NCBI GenBank assembly: GCA_030407315.1
Contig: JALQPE010002441.1
Span: forward strand, 1-64,000
Source: Asparagopsis taxiformis
Lineage: Eukaryota > Rhodophyta > Florideophyceae > Bonnemaisoniales > Bonnemaisoniaceae
Direction: 5' to 3'
DNA length: 64,000 nucleotides
Shown piece after piece: positions 51,792-63,238 of this stretch (its first letter is position 1; each line of letters begins with the position of its first letter). The notes below the pieces were generated by a model, which worked only from the letters and a program-made list of their open reading frames with translations, was not told the origin of the DNA and did no database searches. The position numbers were made by a program, and so were the translations under genes.

Positions 51792-53969
51792 CGCGTTCGC
51801 GTGCAGCGGCGAGTTCCGCGGGTCGCGCGAGGCGTACGGGTATCCCTCCACTCCGGATTGGCGTACACGACGGGCGCGTCGTTCGGGTGTTAAATTCCGA
51901 GCGGCGACGCGGTCACCAGGCAGATACGGCTTCAAGCCGTGCTCGTTCGCGCGGTGCGGCAGCCAGTTCGTCGAGCCGCGCTTCGCGTCGAGACGACGAC
52001 ACGCGCGCGCCTCCGTCTTAGCTATCACTTCGTTCCTCCTCCTCGCATTGCATCCTCTTTTGAAATAAACTCTCCTTATTTGTATCTCCACCTAGCGCTT
52101 CGTAATGCGGGGTTCCTCCCGTCCGACACGCTTGCGGCCGTGAAACGCCAGGGTTCCTGCAGCTTTTGAGTGAGCGACAGCGCAACGCGGGTTCCGTCAA
52201 ATGCATGCATGAGCCGGTGTTTCCGCGAAGGGGCGCGCGTGTCGTTGCTTGAAACCGTATTTGCCCGCTGCCCACGTCGGCGTTCGGAGGGCACGCGGCC
52301 GGCGGCGTCCAGTCGTGCGCGCGGGGGGAAGGGAGGGGTAGAATGCATACGTTGCGAAGCGAGAAAGGTTTGAGTGGGGGGGTAGAAGAAGGGAGTCGGG
52401 ACGGGTAGCGCGTCGGTACGAGTTCGTCGTAGCGGTTTCGTTTCGTCGGTTCGTCACGCGCAATTCTCGACGTCGCTGGTTAATTTTCGCATGCGTATTC
52501 GTTGTTCGCTTCCGCTTCGCGTCGTCAATTCGTGCCGCCTTACGCATTCGTCGTTCGCGTCGCCGGTTCGTTCGCTTTTTCGCATCCGTCGTTCGCGTCG
52601 CCTACTACCGGCGTTCGCCGTTTGCTACCGTGTCTATTGTCCCGTGACTAGAGCGGACGGCCGAATGGTACCTAGGGGGCTCGGGTGGGGTCACATTCTT
52701 CCCTTCTTGGAGCGAGCCTCATTCTCCACGCTTGGGTTGAGGGGGAACCATGCACGTGGGCACCACTATATTCTCGGTAGGGGGCTGCGTGCGTCCAGGG
52801 GTCTGCGTCCTTCCACCAGCTTCGAGCGCCTCGCTGGAGTTCGCGTATGTTGTCGTCCAATCAGGTGACGGTAGTAGGGGGCAGTTCGTCACGGTGCGGG
52901 GGCCAGCTTGACGGCGGCGCGATTCGGGTGCCCCTTTCGTCGCATTTTTCCAATGGGACAATTCGAGTGGGACGGTAGAATTGCTAAATAGCCGGGCCAG
53001 CCCGCACGCCAGCGCCAGTGTCGCTCCCCTTTTTTCGCGCGAAAACGCATCGCGTGGTCCCGCGCATGTCGCGGCCTCTGGAGTAGGTCGGGTGTTAGTC
53101 GAGGTCCAACTCGCAACGAATCCAGAGATACGCGACCGTTCGTATTCGCGGCGGTTCCATCGAGCGTAGTGGCGCAGTGGCCGTGTGGCGGTAGACGGTC
53201 GTTAGGCGTTACGTGGCGTAAACGGCGGATAGTCGCGTGGCGAACGAAAGGCGACCGAACCGCAAGCGGCGAATATTGCGTGGCGCCTGTTTAGCGAGAT
53301 TGACGCAACGTCCGTCATGGGCTTTTCGCGCTTATCGCACTTCTTAACAGGCAACGTCTCGAGCGTCAGCGAGGGGGCTCAATATCTTCGCGGTGGTGGC
53401 GTCCCGCGCGACGCGTGTCGATGCCGGACCGACCAGCGTCTGTGAGGGCCCCTTCGTGTGTTGCCAAGCGTCGAGATTCAGGCAGTTTAGTCCGGGGCGG
53501 CGCGCCTTCGCGCGGGTAGTCGGCGCGGGTAGCAGCGCGGCGGGCAAACGTCGAATCGTGTCCAACCTGTCAGGCGCACACGTACGCGGCTCGCGAGCGG
53601 CGTCGCTTCATTGCGCGCGGCAGTAGTTCCAGGTCATTCAGCGGTAGAATGTCGATTGCGCGGGGCGTGGCGAACGACGAAGCGTTGGCGCGAACGCGTG
53701 GCGTACGCCGAAACGGTTACAAGGCGTTCGAGGAAGCGTTTGCGTGTTGTGCGACGAAGCGGTTGCGTGGCGCTGCGACGCTTGGCGGCAATAAGTCGTA
53801 TCTCCTCCCGGTCTCTGCTGCCGATAGTAGTTTGGCGTGATGCAAGGCGGGTAGCTGTGTTTGCGTTGGATGCTTACCGCTGCCAGGTGGTCATCTGGCG
53901 CTCGCGCAGCTTCTTCGTCGACGTAAACGCACGTGGATGGCAACCCCACCGCCCGCAACGCTTCGTGCA
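51792..53969. other. Chromovirus C ORF-poor spacer between pol and aORF
   Basis: About 2.2 kb, CpG-rich, with only short overlapping frames (under 150 codons) on both strands. In D the corresponding gap is only 237 bp. It may hold the 3' ends of the two convergent transcripts. Confidence 0.6.
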
Positions 53970-56900
53970 TTAATTGCGTTGCGCCCGAGGGGTCGCTTGT
54001 CGGCTTGCAATACGCGCGCTGATGCGGGTAGGTGTCGTTTTTCGCGGCGCGCCATCGGGCGCCTCCCTCGGGGCTGAGCGCTTCATTGAGCGACTTCGGC
54101 GGTTACGCAGCGCCGCAGGGCCGTCGGCAGTAGCGCGCGCAGCGGTTTTAGAGGCGGGCCGTCCTTGATCACGGCGAAAACGGGAGACGATAGGCGCGGG
54201 CAGGGACGCTTCGGGCTCCCACGTATCATCGCGCGGGGAGTAGCCCTTCCAGCGCACCCGGAATACAGGCGTGACGGTATCGTCGATGCCCTCAGCCGTC
54301 AACCTGTCAATCATGAACTCGCGCGTTCCATACCCGGCTTCCGGGTCGACCTTGCGCGCCTCGTTAATTTCGCGTTCATCCCGTCGCTCTGCGTCGTTCG
54401 CGTTCTCCGTGTTAGTGTCTTCTTCTACGTCGTCCCACGTCGTTGGCGCATGCGTCGCGTAGCGCGGTGCTATGCGAACGCGGTCGGAGCTGACGAGTTC
54501 GGGGACACCGTCGATTATGATTTCGTACGTGTGTCCGCGGCAGCCTATAACCGGGAAAGGGCCCGACACAGGATAGTCTAACTTCGACGTGTGCGCTGCG
54601 TCGCTGCGTTGCGTTCGTGTCGTCGCTCCCGCGCGAGTGTCCAGGTACACTTGATCGCCCACCTTGATATCCTTATTCACCGTGCGCACGCCGCGGTCAA
54701 AGTCGCGCTTGTATCTCGCTTGCGCTTTCTTTAACGCGTTCGCCGAGCGTGCGTACGCGTCCGATAATCGTGCGAGAAATTCCATGCGAAGGAATGGCGT
54801 GCTGCGAATCGTGTCCACTTGCTCCGTTCCCAGCGATACGGGATAGCGCGTGAGCGTGAGTTCGAACGGCGACGTATTCGTCGAGCGGAGTATCGCGCGG
54901 TTGTAAGCGTATGCTAGCGCGTCTAAATGCTCGTCCCAATCTCTGCGCTCTTCATCTACGTAATGGCGCAGCGTCGCGACGATAGTGCGATTCATGCGCT
55001 CGACTTGTCAGTTCGATTGCGGATGGTATGTCGTTGTGAATATGTTCCGCGTACCCATTAGCGCGCAAGTCTCCTGAAACAGCTTCGAGCGGAATTGCGG
55101 CCCATTGTCCGAAAGTAGCGTGCGCGGCGGTCCATAGACGAAAACCCAGTCTCGGCAAAATGCCTTCGCAACGGCGAGTGCGGATACGCGTCCGAGCGCG
55201 ATGAGTCGGCAGAGTTTGCTATAGCGGTCTGCGATTACGAGTACGAAGCGGCGTTGGCGCGGAGTCTCGGGCAGCGGACCAAGGATATCGATAGCGACGT
55301 CTTCGAGCGGGCGCGTCGCGGGGAATAGCTTCAGGGCGTTCGTATGGCGATATTGCGTAACGCGGTTACGTGCGCACGCATCGCACTGTCTCACTGTAGT
55401 GTAGACGTCCACGCTCATCATCGGCCAGTAGTACGCGCGTCGGATGGCGTCGTACATGCGTCGCGCGCCCGGATGTCCTGCAGTTACCGCATAATGGTTA
55501 GCTCGCAAAATGCGCCCCTTAATCGCTTCGGGCACGACTATCTGCGTGGCGCCGTCGAGCGGCGCGGTCCTCATAAGTATCCCATCGGGGGACAGGTGAA
55601 AGCGCGACTGCGGCGCGGTTTCGACGTCGCGTTTCGCGTTTTGGCAGAATTCGTCTGTCGCCTGCTCGCGTATCCACTCGTCAGTGGACACGGGCGGTTC
55701 GATGCACGACCGAGTTGCCAGTAGGCAGTCCAAACTCGGGTAGTATTCTGCGTAGTCGCATAGTAGCGCGGTATCGGTTCGCGCATAAGCGTCCGCGTGC
55801 GGTTCAACGATGTTCGCGGCGTCGAAGCAGGGTATCTCGTCCGGTATTTCCGTCTCGTCGCCGCTTCGCGTGGCCATTCGCGAGAGCGCGTCGGCGATAA
55901 CGTGGCGTTTACCCTTTTTATATTCGACGTCGAACTCGAACTCGGCGAGTCGCAATCGCCAGCGCGCGAGTCGTCCTTCCGCAGAGGTCATGTTTAGAAT
56001 CCAGCGCAGCGAATTGTGGTCCGTGCGAACCGTGAACTTCCGTCCTTCTAGATACGCGCGTAGTAGTAGCACTGCCCATACTACCGCGAGGCATTCGCGT
56101 TCCGTCGTCGAATAATTTCGCTCCGCGTCGTTAAGCGTGCGCGACCAGTATCCGACTGGATGCAATGTGTCTCCGTCGGCGTCTAACTGTAGTAACGCGC
56201 ATCCGATTTGTCCTTGCGACGCGTCGGTATCGAGCACGTATGGGTGTCCCTCGCGCGGTAGGCGAAGAATAGGCGGAGATAGCATCGCTCGTCGCAGTGA
56301 TTCGAACGCGCGCGTTTGCTCCGGCGTCGGCGCGGGTAAGCTGTCTCCTTGGTCCTTCTTTAGCAACTGCGTAAGCGGCGCCGCGACGAACGCGAATTTT
56401 TCGACGAATCGGCGGTATACGTTGCAAGTTCCCAGAAAGCTGCGCAGCTGCGTTTTCGTCGTCGGATACGTCGCATCGCGCAGCGCGTCGCATTTCGTCG
56501 TCGGTACGGATAGCTTCCCCGGCGAAATAGTATGTCCCAAATAGTCCACCGTGCGCTTGAAGAACTCAGTCTTCGCGAATTTAAGCGAAACGCCAGCGCG
56601 TCCGAGGATTCCCAGTATCTCGTCGACGTGATGCACGTGCGCGTTTACGTCGGCGGAGAAGATGATTACGTCATCCAGGTAGACAAGGCAGTGCTGCCAT
56701 TTCACGTTCGCGAGCAAGATATCGAGCGCGCGCTGAAACGTCGCGGGCGCGTTCGATAGTCCAAAGGGCATACGGCGGAAGCGATACGTACCAACGTGCG
56801 ACGTAAACGTAGTCTTATCGCGGTCGGCGTGCGCCACTGGGATCTGCCAGTATCCCGAGTTGCAGTCCAGCGTAGTGAAAACCGTCGCGTTACCAAGCGA

Positions 56901-58199
56901 ATCGACGCAATCGTCCATGCGCGGAATCGGATACGCGTCCTTGACGGTAGCGGCGTTTAAGCGGCGGTAGTCGATGCAGAAGCGGGAAGTCCCGTCCTTC
57001 TTAGGCACGACTACGACCGGGCTCGCCCACTCCGATGTAGCAGGTTCGATCACTCCAGCGCGGAGCATCTTATCCACTTGCGTACGGATAATTTCGCGCG
57101 ACGCGTGTCCGGCGCGGTACGGCGGTTGGTTGACGGGGGTCGCCCCCGGAACCAGTTCGATGCGGTGTTCTGTCGCGTGGATGGCTCCGAGCGTGCCATT
57201 CCACATGCGTTCGTGCTTTCGCAGCATCTCGATAATTCGCGCGTGTAGGTCGTCGTCTACTCGCTCATCGCGTAGTGTCGCGCGTAAGAGGTCTTCCCAG
57301 TGCGGCGTCGCGTTCGCAATTCCGTCGGCTTCGCGCAGGTCCGGCGGGTTCGTCGCGTTGCGTGGCGTCGCATCGTCGGGCGGTCGGTCTTGCGGGGTCG
57401 GTGCCTCTTGTGCAACTTGTAGGCAACCTACGGGGTTGGGCACCGCGGCGCCCAGCTTCATGCCTTTGGGCAATACCTGTAGGCGGGTGCCGGCGTTGTG
57501 CACGTGCACGCTGAAGGGCACGTTCCTTTTAACCTGCGTTTCACCATTGGCTAGACGCAACAACTTCTGTCCGTAGAGGTCGGTCGCGGGTATCGTGATG
57601 CAGCGTCCGTCAGCACCCGTGGTGACTTCGATAGCTTGCGTCGCGTGCGGCGGAATCGACGTGCGGCGCGCAACGCGGATTGGTGCGAAGTCTGTCAGTC
57701 GGGTAGTCTTGGGGGTCGGTGCGCGGCGCGGTTTCGTCGGCGTTCGTGGGAGCATTGGAACGTGGTCTCCATAGCGGGTTCGCAACGCGCGCTGCGGCCC
57801 AGTATAGATCATCCGAACCACACGGTCGATGAAGTCTGCTCCCAGAATGCAAGGGACGGATAAGCGCGGCATCACCAGGAAAGTTTGAAGGTGCGCGCGG
57901 GCACCTAGAAGAACGCTAAGTCGCAACGACGCGTTAGGCGCGAGGCGTCGTCCATTCGCGTCGATAATCGCGCAGCGCAGCGTCGGCGGCGTAGCGTGGC
58001 GCTTCCAATCAGCGCCTAATACGTTTTCGCGAATGAGGCTCGGGCCCGCGCCGGTATCAAGCACAGCGGTCACCGCGGTGGCCGTGCGTAGATTATATCC
58101 GACGCGTACCTCGAGTTTGTAGTTCGCGGTAGGGGTCTGAAACAGGACCACTGTTTCGGGTGGTAACGGAGGCGGTTTTTCGCGCGGCGGTTGCGTCAT
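53970..58199 (-). pseudogene. Chromovirus C pol, 1,410 codons with one in-frame TGA
   Basis: ATG 58199 (MTQPPREKPPP). The same frame is open back through the gag stop, which fits -1 frameshift expression. Protease VLDTGAG (DTG at residues 48-50). RT with EWASPVVVVPKKDG, FTTLDCNSGYWQ and YLDD (complement of 56670-56681). RNase H with LDTDAS, YSTTERECLAV and RTDHNSLRW. Integrase with HYAVTAGHPG...CDACAR, DVAIDILGPLP, LLSDNGPQF and the E in QVERMNRT. TGA at 55008-55010 stands where D has Gly (HPQTNGQVER), so one base change is the only lesion. A chromodomain (FRVRWKGYSPRDDTWEPE) follows and the frame ends at 53970. It is close to functional; stop readthrough cannot be excluded. Confidence 0.92.
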
Positions 58200-58243
58200 C
58201 GCGCGTCGCGTATCCGTTGGGTGGAGAGGAGTCGGCCCACCCG

Positions 58244-60214
58244 CTACGACTCCTCGTAGGCGTTTCCCGGGTCTTCTGCGAAGCGAACCGAGTGGGGCGT
58301 GAGCTGCTCGCCGTCGTGCGCGTCGTCTTCGCGCGTGCGTTCGCTTTCGCGCTCGCGTGCGTCATCGTCCGCGGAAACTTCGAAAACCTGAACGTTACGC
58401 TGCAGGTTCAGTTCTTCGGGCGTTAGGCGCGCGTGGCTATGCATCTCGCGAATCGCGGCCTGTTGCTCGGATGAGAGCAGCGGGCAGCTTACCATGGGGT
58501 GTCCGAACTTCCGGCATATCAGACAGCGGAACGCCGCTGTGCGAGACGTGTCGGCCGGTGCCGTCTGTCTCACGATAGGCGGTGGGTAAGTTGCGCGCGG
58601 TATGTGCGCCGTGTACGGTCCCGCGCGTTCGCGTTCTCGGTCGTCGTTATGCGCAAAGCGTCGCGAGCGGTCGGCGGGCGATGCGTCGCGAGAGCGTGGC
58701 GTGCGATAATTCGACGAAGGGGTGCCAAGCGAGGTTGGACTTCGCATGGGGCTCGGGGTCGAGAACTTCCGTTCGCGCGGAGCGTGCGGAGTCGCGGCGG
58801 AGGTTGAGACGTTTGGCGATGAGAAGCCTGATGGCGGGGTGTGCCCCACGGTCAGCGCTTGCATCGTTGGTGTCTCCTCCTCTTCCACGTAGAGCGCAGG
58901 CGTTCGCCTTAATAGCGGTCGCGCGCTCGTCGTCGGCGTCATCGCTCGGTGCGTGTCTCCGTGGCTCTGCGCCATAGAGACTAGCTCTCGAAAGGTGTAT
59001 CGACGCGGGTCGCGAGACAGCGCGTCCCGTACGAGGTGTTGCGCATAGGGTCGTAGACCATCGACGAAAATAGAAACAAGCGTTCGCTCGCTAAACGCAT
59101 CGCCGCAGCGCAGCGCGCGGCGTCGTAGTCTCGTAGCGAATTGCGTTTCGGTTTCCTTCGGGTCTTGCGTTTGTTGCGCTACGTCACGATACGCTTGCGC
59201 GACGTCGCCTTCGCGCGCATAGGTCAGCAGGAGCCACTGAACGGCTTCCGCGTAGCACGTAATCGAATCGACGCCCGCGCGCGAGCCTCGGAACGTTCGT
59301 CCCACGTACGTTTGGAACGTGTCGCGCGCCTCGTCGGCCAGGAAATACTTGAGAATCGGCAACGCTGCGCCTTCGGATACGCCGGTGTCGTCGCATGCGC
59401 TCTTGAAATACTTCAGGAACGATAGCACGGCGATTCCGTCAGCGCCCGTGAAATTCTCTCCTTGCATCGAATGGCGCACCATTTTCGCGGTGTTAGCCAA
59501 TTCGCTCGCAATCGTTCGGTTAAACGCGCGGTCCGTATTACGCAAGCGGTACGTGCGATACGAAAGCGCGCGCGTGAACAGCTCGTTCAACGGCTGGATC
59601 TCTACCAGCCCGGGATGTGCGGGTCCATCGTCGCAATCCGAACGCGGATGGTCGTCGAATGACAGGTCCTGGCGCGCCAGTTCCAGCCATCCTTCGGGGT
59701 CCGCGCTGCGCGCGTAGTTCGTAGGGGTCGCGCGCGCTGCGGTTCGCGTTCGGTTTTCGCGCGCAGCGACGTTCGCGCGTTCAATATTGTGCTCCTCGCG
59801 GGAGTCCATCGTAGTGACGATTAGGTTGTGGACTTGCGCCCTCATCTGAGCCGTCAATCCACGTGACTGGCCTTTGATAGCGCGGTCCACCGCGGCTCGT
59901 ACTTCAGCCTGGAGCATGCATTGGAACGTAGGGTCGTCCACTACTTGTCGAACCAAGCTCGGAAGCGTTGCGGACGGCGTAGCGTGCACGTCGGAAACGC
60001 GGAACTCGGCTTCACGCTTCGTGGCGGCGCCATCGTCGGACGTTTGCGCGTCGTCGTCGATGCTCGCGAGCGCTTGCGTCGGTAACGGCGGCCACGGAGA
60101 AGCGGTAGGGTCAGGGATATGTGAAGCGACCAGCGCGTCGACTGCGTGCGTTTGCGACGCGACTGGCGGCGGTTCGGTCGGCGCGTTCGATCGCTCGGGC
60201 GCGGATGGATCCAT
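58244..60214 (-). CDS. Chromovirus C gag, 656 aa, intact
   Basis: ATG 60214 (MDPSAPERSNAPTEPP). Pro/Ala-rich N-terminus; charged helical part (about 85-190); capsid core starting near FTRALSYRTYRLRNTDRAFN and including FLKYFKSACDD and QFATRLRRRALRCGDAFSER; a Ser/Pro/Arg-rich linker; one zinc knuckle CLICRKFGHPMVSC (C-x2-C-x4-H-x4-C) near residue 565; and an acidic end. Stop at 58244. Pol lies in the -1 frame and is open across this stop, so a frameshift near the gag end is expected. Confidence 0.92.
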   Translation of the reverse strand: MDPSAPERSNAPTEPPPVASQTHAVDALVASHIPDPTASPWPPLPTQALASIDDDAQTSDDGAATKREAEFRVSDVHATPSATLPSLVRQVVDDPTFQCMLQAEVRAAVDRAIKGQSRGLTAQMRAQVHNLIVTTMDSREEHNIERANVAARENRTRTAARATPTNYARSADPEGWLELARQDLSFDDHPRSDCDDGPAHPGLVEIQPLNELFTRALSYRTYRLRNTDRAFNRTIASELANTAKMVRHSMQGENFTGADGIAVLSFLKYFKSACDDTGVSEGAALPILKYFLADEARDTFQTYVGRTFRGSRAGVDSITCYAEAVQWLLLTYAREGDVAQAYRDVAQQTQDPKETETQFATRLRRRALRCGDAFSERTLVSIFVDGLRPYAQHLVRDALSRDPRRYTFRELVSMAQSHGDTHRAMTPTTSARPLLRRTPALYVEEEETPTMQALTVGHTPPSGFSSPNVSTSAATPHAPRERKFSTPSPMRSPTSLGTPSSNYRTPRSRDASPADRSRRFAHNDDRERERAGPYTAHIPRATYPPPIVRQTAPADTSRTAAFRCLICRKFGHPMVSCPLLSSEQQAAIREMHSHARLTPEELNLQRNVQVFEVSADDDARERESERTREDDAHDGEQLTPHSVRFAEDPGNAYEES

Positions 60215-60771
60215 CGGCGCGGTTGCGCTCGATCGTCGCCTAGGGAAAAGGGAAAAAGGGATGATGGGGAAGGAGAAAGGGGAATTCGGCGCGCGTCAAA
60301 ATCTCGCGTCGGCGCGTCGAAAAATTGGCAAGTAAAAAGGGAAGCGCTTCCCGAAAATTGTCTGCGTATCGGGCGCGCGTAGTAAGGGTGAGGGGGACGA
60401 GTTCGCTCGCAGGAGGGCTTCTTCCTCGCTCGGAACGCGCAAAGACGGGTCTCGATCGTCCGCGAACCCAGTATTTTCGGCACCGCCGAACCCGCGTTAG
60501 GGTTGCGAACTAGCGCGCGCACGCGTTGCGTCTTCGATCGCGTCGTTCCGCGCGGCGAATCGTCGTAGTAGGGGTAGGGTAGTTATACAAACCAGAGAGG
60601 CTATAGCACCGCTTCCGGGATAGCGATACGCGCGCACGCGTCAATCGCCCTCGCTGTCGCGCACGACGAACGGATAAAAGAAGAATTAGAGTAAGCGGTA
60701 GGTTTGGCGTCCCGTGTTTTCCCCAAGCGGAGTTTCTGTGCTTCGCTGAGTTCGCACGTCGGTTCGCGCAA
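60215..60771 (-). other. Chromovirus C leader between PBS and gag
   Basis: About 0.56 kb with no ORF of note; expected to hold the packaging and leader region. In D' the same interval is only about 60 bp. Confidence 0.5.
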
Positions 60772-60789
60772 TTCTAGGTCGAGAGACCA
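60772..60789 (-). promoter_or_regulatory. Chromovirus C primer-binding site
   Basis: Minus strand TGGTCTCTCGACCTAGAA, two bases inside the 5' LTR; same 18-mer as in D'. Confidence 0.8.
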
Positions 60790-60791
60790 GT

Positions 60792-61581
60792 TGTAGGACC
60801 AGCCAGGGTGGCGATCGCTAAGGGAGTTCTAGAATTGCAGCCGTGTCAGGGCGTGGTGAACCGTAACGCGCTGGTTGAACTTGCGTTCGCGCGTCGCTCG
60901 GTCGCGCTGGCGAACGGGTGGTACAACGGCGGAACGCGTAGGGAACGATCGCAACACGGGATTCGCGGGCCGGCGCAAGCCGTGATCTCAGGGTGAGATC
61001 ACCGAGTAAACTCGAGCACAACGCGATCCACACAGGGGTCGTAAATCCCTGGCCTAGTGGCGTGCGACGCAACGCGCGCTATCGCGGTGCGACGCGGTTC
61101 GACGATCGGTTTATGCGCAGCGCGCACGCGAACGTCGGCGATCGTGAGCAACCCGCACGCAACGTTGTAACGCAATCGGTCCTCGCGATTCGCTAAACGC
61201 TTAACTCGTAGCTGCGAAGATGCTGGCTGTTTATTGGTAAGGTGCGAAGCGGAACGACCATTAATAGCTAACTACTAAGGACAGGTTGTCCTTGCGCGGC
61301 CGGCCGGCGGCCGCTCGCTCGCACGCAAAAAAGGGAAATATTTGGGAAAAAGACTTTCGTCATAAAAAACCCAAAAAGGGAAAATAAAGGGAATTTCGCA
61401 AAAGGCGCTACACGTGGCGCCAAGCTCGCAATCGTACGCGTTCGCGCAAGCGCGCCGTGACACGTAATTGTATCGCCACGCGTACGCTCGCTTACTAACT
61501 AACTAAACGCGGATGCACGCGGACTCAACGCGACGCATCGCTCCGACCCGCGCGCGCACTTGCAACATAAATTGCATCACA
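60792..61581 (-). repeat. Chromovirus C 5' LTR
   Basis: 790 bp, matching 48204-48993; followed on the plus strand by the target copy ACATC at 61582-61586. Confidence 0.92.
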
Positions 61582-61586
61582 ACATC

Positions 61587-63224
61587 GTCTAAGTATATCA
61601 GACAAGTCTGCCAGCGAACGCTGCTCAATATGATATCGATAGCACGTTGGAACGTGGCCGGAGCATTCTTCAAGCCAAAAGGAAGGCGTTTGAAACGGTA
61701 TGTCCCCAAGTGGGAGGTAAACGCCGTCTTGTCACGGTCGTCCTGTGCAACGGGTATCTGCCAGTACCCAGAGTTACAATCTAAGGTAGTGAATACCTGA
61801 GCATCTCCTAGGGAGTCAATACAATCGTTCATTCGTGGAAGGGGGTACACATCATTGACAGTGATGTCGTTAAGGCCCCTATAGTCGACGCAAAAGCGTA
61901 ATTTACCATCCTTCTTCGGGACAAGTACAACCGGGCTAGCCCATTCGGAGGTCGAAGGTTCGATCACTCCTTTTTCCAGCATGCTGGTAATTTCCTTACG
62001 CGCAATCTCTCGTCGAGCGGGTCCCATCCGATAGGGTTGTTGCCGCCTGGGCTTGCTCCCTTCCATAATATCGATTCGGTGTTCCGTAGAACGGATATCT
62101 CCCAGGGATCCATCCCACATAGACTCGTGGTGAGACAACATTTCGAGGATGCTCTCCCGTAACGGGGCTTGACCAAGATGGTCGAGAGAGACTTCTTGCT
62201 TCCAGCTTAATGGTCGAGTGGCATCAGCCTCAGTCCCCTGAGGGAGAGTGGTTGCCACTGGGAAGGCTTGTTGGGAGGAGGTCGGACGGCGGAGAGCCAT
62301 GGGGCGCATCGGCCGTTCGGGCGCCCGAAGGGCGTAGCCTATGACTGTTCCTTTTGGGAGGTACTTGTCGGACATACCGAAGTTAGTTAAGATAGTTAGG
62401 AATTCCTGTCGCGGGATGACTTCCTTAACCCCATTTGGGATGGAGACTCGGTGTCGTTGAAGGATCCGATCTCTCGGGATGAGTATACTCAAGCCGCCGC
62501 CGGCGCACACGACAGTGGTTGTTACTTGACTTCGCGGGGGAATAGTCACACTGTGTGATAATCGAATGCCGTGAGACTGGCGGTCTAGGTTAATCCCGTT
62601 AGAGGGTCGCGGGGCATCCACGTAGCACGAGAGAGCGGGGGATGTTTTACGTACAGACGACATCACCAGGATAGCTATCGAGCCGCCGTCGTGAATATCG
62701 ATTCGTTGGGCCCGGCACCTAATTGCGTCTACGTGGTTATTCATTGCCCCAGTTCCCAAGATGAGGGGTACGGCCAATCTAGGCGCGACGAAGAATTCTT
62801 CCTCAAAGGATTTGTAGCCTAACTGTAGAGTCAGTTTGATCTTGCCAGTTATCCGCAGAGGGTTGCCGTTGGCATCGGCCAATTGTGGAACTTTTCCCGT
62901 CGGGACTTGAAACTGTTCCCAGTTGCTGGGTAAGCTCTTTTCGTGGATGACCGATGGTCCGGACCCGGTGTCCATCACCATACGCATAGGCGTGAGGACT
63001 GACGGATCGAGTCCGATGGAACCCATTACTACGTAATGGGCGGCCTTAAGCAAGCATGAGGCTCTCGGCCTTTTTGTTCGAGTCCCTGTGGGGGAGCCCG
63101 AGTGGTTTGGTGTCTGGCAAGGCAGTTGTCCCCCGAAGGGATAGACCTTTGCCTGTGGAGGTGGTTGTGGTGAGATGTCCACTGAATAGCGTAATCGCTC
63201 CACCTCCTGACGGGAGTGCGACAC
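61587..63224 (-). pseudogene. Chromovirus D pol, 5' portion: protease and RT up to YLD
   Basis: It starts at 63224 (MSHSRQEVERLRYS), 15 nt beyond the gag stop and in the -1 frame relative to gag, as in C. Protease DTGSGPSV near residue 85. RT with EWASPVVLVPKKDG, LDCNSGYWQIPVA and CLIYLDD, the last Asp being recreated by the target duplication. Exactly 546 codons precede the insertion, so the frame resumes at 48203. A 17-kb span of coordinates thus separates two halves of one gene. Confidence 0.9.
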
Positions 63225-63238
63225 CTCACTCCCCGTCG

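Larger units (their letters stand above)
48204..61581 (-). mobile_element. Chromovirus C: complete 13,378-bp Ty3/gypsy element with antisense ORF
   Basis: It is flanked by the 5-bp target duplication ACATC (48199-48203 and 61582-61586) within D pol. The 790-bp LTRs (48204-48993, 60792-61581) showed no difference when read side by side. PBS and purine tract are present. Order on the minus strand: gag, pol (-1 frame) with chromodomain, about 2.2 kb without ORFs, convergent plus-strand ORF, 3' LTR. It is much richer in G, C and CpG than the Copia elements. Only one clear lesion is visible (TGA in integrase). Confidence 0.95.

Noticed and set aside
53638..53970. 110-codon ORF overlapping the chromovirus C pol stop as TAATG
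   Set aside because: Attractive as termination-reinitiation, but its composition is that of the CpG-rich spacer and D has no counterpart.
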